Assembly (NCBI GenBank): GCA_900472485.1
Contig: UCII01000019.1
Location: 1-64,000 of the forward strand
Origin: Hyphomicrobiales bacterium
GTDB taxonomy: Bacteria; Pseudomonadota; Alphaproteobacteria; Rhizobiales; Rhizobiaceae
Reading direction: 5' to 3'
Length of the DNA stretch: 64,000 bases
Shown: piece after piece, positions 1 through 10,000 of the stretch
Layout of the letters: the number at the start of each line of letters is the position of its first letter
How positions within the stretch are numbered: position 1 is the stretch's first letter
Notes under the pieces: generated by a model
What the model was told of the DNA's origin: nothing
Databases searched by the model: none
Seen by the model: only the letters and a program-made list of their open reading frames with translations
Made by a program: the position numbers and the translations under genes

Positions 1-24
1 CTGCGCACTTTTCCTGGAAGTGCT

Positions 25-3006
25 CTAATCGTTTCCAAGCGGGTGAGATGGAACCGTACCGGACAGCACGCTCAAACGTTCGGCATTCACGTCATCAAGA
101 GGGTCGATGCGCGCAATCGCGCCCCTGGCACGCATCTCCCATAGGTGGGCCGCTTGCATTTGTGCGGTGCGCGCGGCAAGCTGATAAAAATTCAGAGCCT
201 CCGCCAAACGTCCCATGCGTTCATGGACGAAGCCGGTCAACCTTTGCCGTTCCGCTCGCCAGGCGCCCTCAGTCGTGCTGACCAAGCCTCTCATCGCTTC
301 CGCAATATATTCCTGCGCCCGACGATCATCTCCATCCATTGCGCAGACTACCGCCAGCTTAGCGGACCAGTAGGGTATGCCAACACCGACGCCTATATGC
401 TTTTGCACAGCGAGCGCTTGTTCCATCCGGACTCGGCAAGACGTGCTGCCGGTAGCCTCGAATTCGGTGATCGCCCTCCACATCCGGCCTGTCGCCGACC
501 AAAAGGAGGCGCCCTGCCTGTCGGCGAGAAGGATGCCCCTCTGTATGCGGATCATTGCTGGCTCGAAATCGCCCATATAGCCGAGCGCGACACCGCCCCA
601 GATGTCGATGAATGGCAGCATAAGCGGGATGTCGAGCATAGCCTGATGTGCATCGGCCTCGGCAACCAGTTCGCGGGCCAGCTGAAACTGGGCAGTTACT
701 GCCGCGGAATGCGGGGAAAACGCCTGCGCGGTCGCCAGCAGATCCATTCCATATTTCGCCGCGAGAGGCGCATGGCGTTCGAACTCATAAAGCGCCTTTA
801 TTTTCTGCAGCGTCGAAAGCTGGGCATGAAACTTTCCGGAATAGAATTGAATCGCGTTGCGTGTTCCCAAGACAGCGAGTCGGTGTTCTGAAAGCCTTAC
901 CTCTTTCGGTATACGATGAAGCGCGTCTTGCATTCGCGATACCGTCGCAGCCGCTGCCTTGATGTGGCCGATGAGAACTTGGTAGGTGAAAATACCCCAG
1001 AATATGGCTAGGCTGTCGCCATCGATCCAATCGGTCTTTCTGAGATGCGAAAGGCTTTCCTCGTAAGTATCCAGTACCTCGGCGTCGGTGAAACCGCGCG
1101 TCTGCATGAGATTGGCGGCAAGATCCGCAAGAACATTTGCCTGCTGACGGCGAACGTCCTGGCCGGTTTGCTCTGATAGGCTTAGTAAACGCAGTGTCTC
1201 CCGCAATTGGCTTTCACCCTCCGCAAAGGCACCGAACGCCGTCGCATACCGCCCCATCCTGTGTCGGTGGTTCGCCGCGACAGAATAATCACCCGCAGCT
1301 TCACGATGATAGGCAATTTCCGCCATGACCTTGTCCCCGTCATGCGGATTGCCAAATTCATAAATGCCGGCAATTCGCCTGTGCAGGCTTGCACGGTGTT
1401 TACGAAGAAGTGTCCCATAGGCCGCCGCGCGAATAAGATCGTGCCGAAAGCCGACAACAGTAGTGTCAGTTCGCTGGAAGATCTCGGACCGGCAGAGCAG
1501 CGCAACATCGTCACGCACGACGTCCAGACCGACACCCAGGAGCTCGACAAGCATTCCCTCATCGAACCAACGTCCAATTACGGACGCGCCCTGAGCAACG
1601 CGCCGGGCTGAGCCGGAGCCATCAATCCATGCGGTTAATGCTCCAATCAGCGTTTCCGGAACGGTTCCGCGATCCGATATACGCCCCTCGTTGAGCTCGC
1701 GGAGGAGATGTTCGAGAAAAAGCGGGACGCCTTCAGACCGGGCAACAATTTCCTCCGCCAAGGCGATTGTGATCTCGTGCCCGCAGCATTGATGAACTGC
1801 GACACGGCAGTCAGCCACGCTCAGCTCGCCGACCGTCAGGATTGAGACTTTCAAATCTCCCAGGCCGTCCGTAAACTCAGGTCTGCTGCTCGCCAGCCAT
1901 TGGATTGGGCAATCCGCCAGATCCTCCTGTAGCCGGCTGATCAATTGAAGCGTACTGTGATCTAGCCATTGCAAATCTTCTATGACGATCTGAATGGGGG
2001 CGTGTTTGGTAATTGCCTGAAAAGCCTCAGACAAGGCGTCAAAGGTTCGCTGAATAATAGCGCCCGGCGCTTCCCTAAGCTGCAGCGACGTCGCCGTTTC
2101 CGGGTGGCAAAGCGCTTTCAGATAATCGGTGTCCTGAGCATCAAGAGAGATACGATCATCCAGCTTCAGCCATTCTACGATTGGATATAGCACAGTGTTG
2201 CTTTGACGTTCCTCACCCTGCAGAACGATCCTCTTCTGCTCAGGAGGGCAGCGCAGATTGTGCTCGCGCAATATTCGACTTTTGCCGATTCCCGATCGTC
2301 CCACGAGAACACAAAGCGGACTCGCGCGACCGGAGCGCTGCACCGCTTGCCAAGTGGACGCAAGCTCTGCGAGCTCAGCGTCTCGGCCGAAAAACGCGAA
2401 GCTCTCGCCGGCCAACGGAACGATATTTTCAGTATCGAAGGCCCAAACTGGTTCCGGTTCGGAAAAACCTTTGAGCGAAAGATTGCCGACAAACCATGTT
2501 CCTGATTCACGCCGCAGCAAGCGATGCGTCAGGTCAGACATGTAGACTGAGCCGGCAGGGGCGCAGGCCTGCAGACGGGCGGCCAATACACCGCAAGAGC
2601 CGATAATCCTGGAGTTGGTGCCATCGAATTCTGCGACCACCTGTCCCGTCGCCAAACCTACGCGAATGGAAAGAATATCGCCCGCGACGACGATTTTCTT
2701 CGCCTTGGCAACAATTTCCCTTGCTGCCTCCGCCGCTCGATCTGCGGCGTCCGAAAAAGCGGTCGGAATGCCAAAATGCGCGACGATTCCGTCGGCGAGA
2801 TATTCCGCCACGCGCCCATCCACAGCCTCGATCGCCGTCCTGGCAAGAAGATAGTACTGCTGGAGGATTTCCTGCAGATCTTCAGGATCGAGACGTAGCG
2901 CAATACCAGTATAGTTGACGATATCGGCGAAAAGCACGGTGACTTGTCGTCGTTCCTGCAATGTACTGGCTTCATTTGGATGGGGTATGCCTTCGGGCAC
3001 CAACAT
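25..3006 (-). CDS. Cyclase-homology domain / AAA-type ATPase regulator with TPR-like tail
   Basis: A 993-residue protein. Residues about 15-190 form a class III nucleotide cyclase homology domain with both metal-binding aspartates (D28 in LFADIV, D72 in LADG). Next comes an ATPase with P-loop GRSGIGKS at 236-243 and a Walker-B-like IEDLQWLD near 350, then a long helical TPR-like half. In canonical adenylate cyclases the positions four before D72, three before G136 and four after G136 are Lys, Asp and Asn. Here they are E68, R133 and V140, while R144 is kept, so adenylate cyclase activity is doubtful. Its ATG lies 10 bp after the upstream oxidoreductase stop, and its GAGG ribosome site abuts that stop, so translation is probably coupled. 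Predicted cytoplasmic signalling protein; ligand unknown. Confidence 0.85.
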   Translation of the reverse strand: MLVPEGIPHPNEASTLQERRQVTVLFADIVNYTGIALRLDPEDLQEILQQYYLLARTAIEAVDGRVAEYLADGIVAHFGIPTAFSDAADRAAEAAREIVAKAKKIVVAGDILSIRVGLATGQVVAEFDGTNSRIIGSCGVLAARLQACAPAGSVYMSDLTHRLLRRESGTWFVGNLSLKGFSEPEPVWAFDTENIVPLAGESFAFFGRDAELAELASTWQAVQRSGRASPLCVLVGRSGIGKSRILREHNLRCPPEQKRIVLQGEERQSNTVLYPIVEWLKLDDRISLDAQDTDYLKALCHPETATSLQLREAPGAIIQRTFDALSEAFQAITKHAPIQIVIEDLQWLDHSTLQLISRLQEDLADCPIQWLASSRPEFTDGLGDLKVSILTVGELSVADCRVAVHQCCGHEITIALAEEIVARSEGVPLFLEHLLRELNEGRISDRGTVPETLIGALTAWIDGSGSARRVAQGASVIGRWFDEGMLVELLGVGLDVVRDDVALLCRSEIFQRTDTTVVGFRHDLIRAAAYGTLLRKHRASLHRRIAGIYEFGNPHDGDKVMAEIAYHREAAGDYSVAANHRHRMGRYATAFGAFAEGESQLRETLRLLSLSEQTGQDVRRQQANVLADLAANLMQTRGFTDAEVLDTYEESLSHLRKTDWIDGDSLAIFWGIFTYQVLIGHIKAAAATVSRMQDALHRIPKEVRLSEHRLAVLGTRNAIQFYSGKFHAQLSTLQKIKALYEFERHAPLAAKYGMDLLATAQAFSPHSAAVTAQFQLARELVAEADAHQAMLDIPLMLPFIDIWGGVALGYMGDFEPAMIRIQRGILLADRQGASFWSATGRMWRAITEFEATGSTSCRVRMEQALAVQKHIGVGVGIPYWSAKLAVVCAMDGDDRRAQEYIAEAMRGLVSTTEGAWRAERQRLTGFVHERMGRLAEALNFYQLAARTAQMQAAHLWEMRARGAIARIDPLDDVNAERLSVLSGTVPSHPLGND

Positions 3007-3016
3007 GAATTCGGCC

Positions 3017-5959
3017 TCATTGCATCCAATTGAAGTCGAAAGGCCTCTGGGCAGCCGCGACGGTTTTAACCCGTGATGAATCGAACGGATTGCTCAGCGT
3101 CCAATTGGTCCAGCAGCGAAACGCTCCCGGCAGGCCATTTTCCTCCTCGCCTTCCTTGAAGGCGGGCGATATGAACCGCCCTGGTGGCAGCCCAATCCCA
3201 TTTGTCGGATAAATATCGAGATGAGTTGCCCCCGGCGCGGCAAATGCCGATCCAACGGAAAAATCGAAGGCCATCGCCTGCCAGGTTCCAAAGGGGCGGG
3301 GTGTTAAGATGGGAGCATCGAGCAACGCTCTAACAAGGCTGATATTGCCGAGGTCGACCAGCCGCCCGATCGGTGCGTGATCGAAGTACCGCATCTGCCA
3401 AATTGGCTGACTGTCCTCGCTTGTCGTACGATACAGGGAGCCATCCCACGCATTCTTGGCGAGCCTCTTGGCAAGCCCGTAGAAGAGCCGGCCTGAATAG
3501 GTCGCCAGGACATTGTTCAGAAACAATGCCGGCAGAAAACTGAATATCGTACCGTCTCCGTCTTCAATCTCGACGCAATTGATCGCCACGATATTCTCAA
3601 GATAGCTCTTGAAACCCAGTACCCGCGGCAGGAAGCTCGCCCGGACATTCGTCTGCTGATTAAATAAGAACGTTACTGGATGCGTCTTTGCAGGGGTCAG
3701 CGATTGTTTCGACAGGACAAGGCCGGGGGGAAGCATTTGCCTCACCCGTTCCACGGGAAGCGAATGGAAGCTAAAAACCCCCTCCATCGACCCCCGCAGA
3801 AATGCCGGTGTAAGAGGCCAATTCGCCTGGGGGGCAGCTATCGAAGATAGCAAGGCAGGCGCCGGCAGCGCGCTCGGCACCAGATCGAGCTCTCCGTAGA
3901 TCGGCTCGGTCGAACCGGTAAACACCCTTGCGGCAGCCAATCCCGAAATTGTAGCTGCTTCGACGCAGCCCGCATTTAAGCCGCAAAGTGTCCAGTCGCC
4001 GGCGATGGCGAGATTGACGAAACCCGATTCGTCGGGATTCAGGCGATAGTCGACCGAACCTGGAACCGAAAGCACATAACGCTCGGAGCCATAAAAGTTT
4101 TGACGAAAATATTGATTGGCGAAGCGCGCCGCTTCGGATTGCCCCTCGAGAGAAACGAGCAGATTTCTGTCAAATCGGCCTTCAGCGTTGCTGGCATCAG
4201 GCCAAATCCGGATCAAATGTTCATCCGCCCATTGTGCCGCCTGCGCCTGCATGGACGGCATCGGAACCTCGGCATTTCTTGACGGCGAGCAAAAATAGGC
4301 GATCGATTGAGGGGCGGGATCAGGCCAGGTTTCGCGCACCAGCAGATGGCTCATGTCCGCCCAGGTGTCGAGCGGCTCGGCGAAGGCAGTCATGACAGTC
4401 TGCATATTGGCCGGATTGAACTTGCTATACTGGTTATAGGTCCGCACTAACGCCGGCCATCCGGTCTCGGGTGTCGGCTTGTTCAGCCAGAATTGGACAG
4501 CACATGTGGCAACCGTCTCGACCTTTTCAAGCATTTGCCTCCAGCGCGGCGAAACCCGGGCAAGTTCCTTGGTCATAAAGGGGAGAGACGCCAGGGAGGC
4601 GCCAAGGATGACATCGTCAAAATCGATGCCGCGACGAAGGCTTTTCGCAACACCTGTTGGCTCCGGTGTTTTCTCAGACTCGAAGTCGATGCCGCTCTCA
4701 CGCAGCTTTTCGCCATCGACCAGTTGCGCCCAATCCGGCTCGGAAGGCCAGCACGGCAGGCCCCTGACATCAAACAAGGGATCGTAAGAACCGGAGAGAA
4801 CACGCGCTTGTTCCACGAGATCGATCCGCTCCACGGCATCGCACGACGTTGACAGTGCGAGATTGGTCACCGCATGGAAAAAGCTGAACTTTACCCCCTT
4901 CTGCTTGAGAACCTGATAGTAAGGCGCAAAGATCGTATCGCCCATCCCTGCCTGCATCTTGAAGAATAAGGCTTTCTTGTAAGTGAACGCCAGTCGCAGC
5001 AGGCCGCGCATCGCAGTGCCTGCACCGACGGCACGATCGTCACGTATGCCGGCCGGATATCCGAAGACGTAGTCATAACAACCACGAAACGCTGCGGAAT
5101 TAACGGCTTGCTCGGAGGCACCATGCTTCCGCAGCCATGCCGTGCATTCCATGTTATCGATGGAATTGAAACCGCGGAGAAAAACCAGGTCGACCACCAT
5201 CCCCGTCGCGAATGCTGTCCCGAGATCCAGCATGAAGTAAACCCTTCGCGCCACATCATCATTGATCCATTCGCCGGGCTTTATGCCGTCAAGCCAGATA
5301 CGGATGCCTTTCAGGATCTCCAGGAGCTCGTCGATATCTTTTCCCGAATGCAAGCGGGCATCGTTTGGCATCGTCCGGGAATAAGCCAGGAGCCGATGCA
5401 ATGGAACACGAACGTCACCTGCCCCACCTATCTGGCTCTCCGAGGGCAATTTGCCCTCAACAGAATCTGCCTGCCGGGCAAGAAACTCGACAACCAGTTT
5501 GAAATATTCAAAAGGTTGCGGCAACACGCCGCCGGTACCCGGCACTTTATCGTTTGACGGAAACTCAATGAACCAAGGCCTCCATTCCTGCGGAGAGGTA
5601 TCCGGGACGTCCTCCGTAAGCATAAAGCTGTTCAAGGGTTTCAATGCTTTATCGAGAGTGCCAAGCGGAGCGTCGGGAGAGCGAAGCTTCAGCGCGACAA
5701 GCTCATCGTAACAAGAACGCATCAAGCGAAAGGCATTGTCGTAAAAACCAGCCCAGATGTGCAGGCCATGTTCCTCGATCCGATTTGCTTTCTCGCGATT
5801 GCGCCCACTCGCACACTTGCCGCCAAGTCTCCAACCGCGTTGATAAATGGTTATCTCATAACGTTGTTGCCAGTCGATCTGCTGCGTCAATGCATAAGCA
5901 GCAGTGATGGACGCGACCCCGCCTCCGATGATCGCGATCTTTTTCGTCACATGCGTCAT
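3017..5959 (-). CDS. FAD-dependent oxidoreductase fused to acetoacetate-decarboxylase-like domain
   Basis: A 980-residue protein. The N-terminus carries a dinucleotide-binding motif (IAIIGGGVASITAAYAL, residues about 8-24) and the overall pattern of phytoene-desaturase or hydroxysqualene-dehydroxylase type flavoproteins to about residue 700. The C-terminal 240 residues (about 735-980) resemble the acetoacetate decarboxylase fold. The segment GRLFYGLAK, ending at K831, matches the GRxxxGxxK signature in which Lys is the Schiff-base residue. No signal peptide is seen. It is the first gene of a two-gene operon with the cyclase/ATPase protein. Substrate unknown; an isoprenoid or other lipid-like molecule would fit the oxidoreductase family. 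The family assignment of the N-terminal part is firm, that of the C-terminal part moderate. Confidence 0.8.
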   Translation of the reverse strand: MTHVTKKIAIIGGGVASITAAYALTQQIDWQQRYEITIYQRGWRLGGKCASGRNREKANRIEEHGLHIWAGFYDNAFRLMRSCYDELVALKLRSPDAPLGTLDKALKPLNSFMLTEDVPDTSPQEWRPWFIEFPSNDKVPGTGGVLPQPFEYFKLVVEFLARQADSVEGKLPSESQIGGAGDVRVPLHRLLAYSRTMPNDARLHSGKDIDELLEILKGIRIWLDGIKPGEWINDDVARRVYFMLDLGTAFATGMVVDLVFLRGFNSIDNMECTAWLRKHGASEQAVNSAAFRGCYDYVFGYPAGIRDDRAVGAGTAMRGLLRLAFTYKKALFFKMQAGMGDTIFAPYYQVLKQKGVKFSFFHAVTNLALSTSCDAVERIDLVEQARVLSGSYDPLFDVRGLPCWPSEPDWAQLVDGEKLRESGIDFESEKTPEPTGVAKSLRRGIDFDDVILGASLASLPFMTKELARVSPRWRQMLEKVETVATCAVQFWLNKPTPETGWPALVRTYNQYSKFNPANMQTVMTAFAEPLDTWADMSHLLVRETWPDPAPQSIAYFCSPSRNAEVPMPSMQAQAAQWADEHLIRIWPDASNAEGRFDRNLLVSLEGQSEAARFANQYFRQNFYGSERYVLSVPGSVDYRLNPDESGFVNLAIAGDWTLCGLNAGCVEAATISGLAAARVFTGSTEPIYGELDLVPSALPAPALLSSIAAPQANWPLTPAFLRGSMEGVFSFHSLPVERVRQMLPPGLVLSKQSLTPAKTHPVTFLFNQQTNVRASFLPRVLGFKSYLENIVAINCVEIEDGDGTIFSFLPALFLNNVLATYSGRLFYGLAKRLAKNAWDGSLYRTTSEDSQPIWQMRYFDHAPIGRLVDLGNISLVRALLDAPILTPRPFGTWQAMAFDFSVGSAFAAPGATHLDIYPTNGIGLPPGRFISPAFKEGEEENGLPGAFRCWTNWTLSNPFDSSRVKTVAAAQRPFDFNWMQ

Positions 5960-7086
5960 GAATGCAGGCTCCCTGTCTCAAGACATTCATTGTGCAAACA
6001 ATTCCCTGAGCCCGGCCCCAACAGACAACAAAGTCGCCAGCGGAGGCTGGACATAAGCCGAATTCAGATTCACTTAACCCCGTGGCTGGCCTCCCGCGGC
6101 AGAGGAGATTCCCAAACTAAAGCGATTTTCGTCATTCCGATACCTCGCTCAGAATGCCCGCTGCCGCCTTCCTCACATTTATTTTTGTATTGCTAATATA
6201 TTCTATTTCTGACGTCATTCCTCAAGAGAGCGACCATAGTCAGCTCAAGGCAAGATACTCATTTGACCACAATCTTTACGAGCATTTGCCGCAAGCAACG
6301 TCCTTTTAAGTGAAATAGATGCACCAAAGTTGATAATTTTCCACCGATTTTCCAGAGAGCTAGAAATCAAGACAATTCGAGCCATGACACATGTCCAAAG
6401 CTATTCTCCCCAGGTGCCTCGTTGTGGGACACTTGCTCTTCCGTTTTCCCCGGCTTCGAAGTGAACCCCTCGCGCTAACCAACGGGGGGCCTCTTGATGC
6501 AGCCCCATTACCGACCACGCCAAAACGGCAGGCCGAAAGCAGCCCAGCCAATTGGCATGGGTGATGGACTGGGATTCTCGCTGTGAAATGATGTCCCTAC
6601 CCTCATCCTGCACATGCTGACCGCAGGACTCAGCGGCCTCGAAGCGGAAGGGACTCAGAGCCGAGGTCGATTTCGGCACCTAATTTCGAATCTGGCCTGG
6701 AGCAATGGTTGGAGCACAAAGACGGCTAGAGCTAATTGGTTGAGTTGTCTCCAGTGCTCGACTATTTGCGCTGCTGGGCTTTACGAATGCCACTCAAATG
6801 TCAGGCCTCCCCCGCTGGGACCTCAGAAGGTTGCCGTCGTATCGAACAGCGGATGCCGCGCGGCACTATAGGCAATCTGCATTGTTGCTAATCTACAACA
6901 TTTGATTGAATAATGATCCCAGAAAAATCAATCTTGAGGATTCTTCTCTATGAGAAATTGCCTTTCAGGTTGCTTTATATATTACTTCGATTGAGTAGAG
7001 GGGCGTCAGCTACAATGCAGACGGGCAAACACAAGAGCAATTCCAGCTTTTAGTGGCGGGGTTTGCTCGGTCATTGGGTTGGGCAA
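5960..7086. other. 1.1-kb intergenic region, no supportable gene
   Basis: This gap separates the minus-strand oxidoreductase operon from the plus-strand autotransporter gene. The part at 6170-6330 is AT-rich and may hold the leftward promoter. The segment 6360-6880 is GC-richer and has short open frames on both strands, none with a convincing start or a recognisable family, so it may be decayed coding DNA. The part at 6890-7040 is AT-rich again and probably carries the autotransporter promoter, but no clear -35/-10 pair is visible. Confidence 0.5.
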
Positions 7087-10000
7087 ATGACAAGCGTCGA
7101 ACAGCTGGCGACCGTAGCCATAGGAAGAGAACCCAGGCCCGAGGACAATAGTTTCGTATCACAAAGTGTTCTCGCTAAAATTCAGGCTCGCGGCTTAGTG
7201 CGGAACGCGAGGCAGCCCTCTAAGATACCGACGCGACTACTAGAATTCTGCGCGTGCAGTTATACGCTGCTGCTTAGGATACTGCTGCTCGCCGCCCTCT
7301 TCTGCGGCGGTCTATCGCTGGCAACTCCAGGCACGGCCTACGCGGCATGCACTACCCTTAACTTCCCCGATTCCCATACGACGCCATCGACAAGCCCAAT
7401 GGCTTCCGGCGGGACGCTTAATGTCAACATCGGCACGCTGTGCGATCCAGTTGGTCTCAATCCCATTGGCGACCCAAACGTAGTTCTTCCACAGCATGGC
7501 ACGATAACGAACTACAACTCAGCTGCCGGCTCGTTCATTTACACAAACAACGGCGACGGAGCGACCCAAGACACGTTTACCTTGGTCGATGCGAGCGCGC
7601 ACCCCTTCACAGTAAATATTGCGATCGCGCCAGCGGGGTTGACACCGCCTGCCGCCGGTCCGGTCAGCGCAACAGTAAGCCACGGCAGCACTTCCAATAC
7701 GATTGCGTTGAATTTGTCGGGAGGAGCGGCTTCCTCGGTGGCCGTCGGGACGCAGGCGTCTCACGGAACTGCCACGGCCAGCGGTACCTCAATCACCTAT
7801 ACCCCGACAGCGAGTTATTCCGGTCCGGATAGCTTCACCTACACCGCAACCAATGCGGCCGGCACATCATCGCCGGCAACGGTGACCATAACGGTCAATC
7901 CAGCGACGATTACCCTCGGGCCGGCGACGCTCACCTCGGGTACTGTCGGAACGGCTTATAGTCAGACCGTCAGCGCCAGCGGCGGCACCAGCTCTTATAC
8001 CTATGCGGTCATAGGCGCCCTGCCCACCGGCCTGAGCCTGTCGGCGACGACTGGCGTGATTTCCGGCACGCCAACGGCAGCAGGCTTCTTCACTTTCACG
8101 GTTACCGCGACCGATAGTTCAACCGGGTCCGGGCCGTTCACCGGTTCGAGATCTTATACTTTAAGCATTTCAGCGCCGACGATTTCGGTCAATCCAGCCT
8201 CCTTGTCGGCAGGCACGGTCGGAACCGCCTATAGCCAAACTATCACGGCATCGGGCGGCACCAGTTCCTATAGTTTCAGTGTCACATCGGGTGCTCTCCC
8301 AGCCGGCTTGACGCTCTCTTCCTCAGGCACGCTTTCTGGCACGCCGACAGCAGGTGGCACGTTCAACTTCACGGTCACCGCGCGGGATAGTTCCTCCGGT
8401 ACGGGCGCACCATTCACCGGTTCGAAGGCATATACACTGACCATTGCAGCGCCGACGATTACGATCGCGCCAGCGACGTTGACGGCGGCCGCCATCGGTG
8501 CCAGCTACAATCAAACCATCTCCGCAGCCGGCGGCACCAGTTCCTATAGCTTTGCCGTTACGGCCGGTTCGCTTCCGAACGGCCTGACACTGTCATCGGG
8601 AGGTGTAATCACCGGCACGCCGACGGCAGGAGGCAACTTCAATTTCACTGTCACGGCAACGGACAGTTCCACGGGTACAGGCCCCTTTAACACCTCAAGA
8701 CCCTATACCCTGACGGTTTTAGCGCCAACGATTACGGTCGCGCCGACCACACTCCCGTCCGCAACCATTGCTGCCAGCTATAGTCAAACCATTACAGCGT
8801 CAGGAGGTACCAGTTCCTATAGTTTTGCCGTCACAGCGGGCGCTCTTCCAGCAGGCCTGACGCTCTCATCGGGAGGTGCACTCACTGGCACGCCAACGGC
8901 AGGCGGCACGTTCAATTTCACAATTACCGCGACCGATAGTTCAACCGGGTCCGGGCCATTCACCGGCTCAAGAGCCTATAGTTTGAGCGTTGCTGCGCCG
9001 ACGATCACTATCAATCCTTCGTCGCTATCAGCCGTAACGGCGGGAACGGCCTATAGCCAGACACTGACAGCCTCGGGCGGTACTGGCTCCTACACCTATT
9101 CGCTGTCGACCGGCTCGCTGCCGATAGGAGTGGCGCTTTCCTCGACTGGCGTTCTTTCTGGTACGCCGATCAGCGCCGGGAACTTCAGCTTCACTATCGT
9201 CGCAAGGGACAGTTCCACCGGCACAGGTCCCTTTACAGGCGCACAGGCCTACACACTGGTGGTTGCCGCTCCAGCGATCACGATCACCCCGGCAGCTCTG
9301 CCCGGGGGCATGGCCGGGACTGCCTATAGCCAGACACTGACAGCCTCGGGCGGAACCGGTCCCTACACCTACAACCTCGCGAGCGGGAACCTTCCGGTGG
9401 GCGTGGCGCTTTCCTCGACCGGTACTCTCATCGGGACGCCGACGACCGCAGGGCCTTTCAATTTCACGATCACCGCAACGGACGCCAACCACTTTACCGG
9501 CTCGCAGGCCTATAGCATCACGATCGGCGCCCCGACGATCGCGATCACACCGGCAACTCTGCCGGGGGGCACGGCCGGAACCGCCTATAGCCAGACATTG
9601 ACGGCCTCGGGCGGAACCGGCTCCTATACCTTTAGCCTCACAAGCGGAAGCCTGCCCCCAGGCGTAGCGCTTTCGTCGGTCGGTGCGCTCGTCGGTACGC
9701 CGACAACAGCCGGGCCTTTCAGCTTCACCATCACCGCAACAGACGGCAATCACTTTACCGGTTCGCAGGCCTATACTGTTACGATCGGCGCCCCGACGAT
9801 CGCGATCACACCGGCAACTCTGCCGGGGGGCACGGCCGGAACCGCCTATAGCCAGACACTGACAGCCTCGGGCGGAACCGGCTCCTACACCTTTAGCCTC
9901 ACAAGCGGAAGCCTGCCCCCGGGCGTAGCGCTTTCGTCGGCCGGTGCGCTCGTCGGTACGCCGACCACCGCAGGGCCTTTCAATTTCACTGTCACCGCAA

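Noticed and set aside
6210-6217. TGACGTCA palindrome upstream of the oxidoreductase
   Set aside because: It resembles a eukaryotic CRE and is tempting beside a cyclase gene, but bacterial Crp sites differ and it is more than 250 bp from the start.
6401-6679. Minus-strand 92-codon frame in the first intergenic region
   Set aside because: No recognisable family, no ribosome site, and low-complexity translation.
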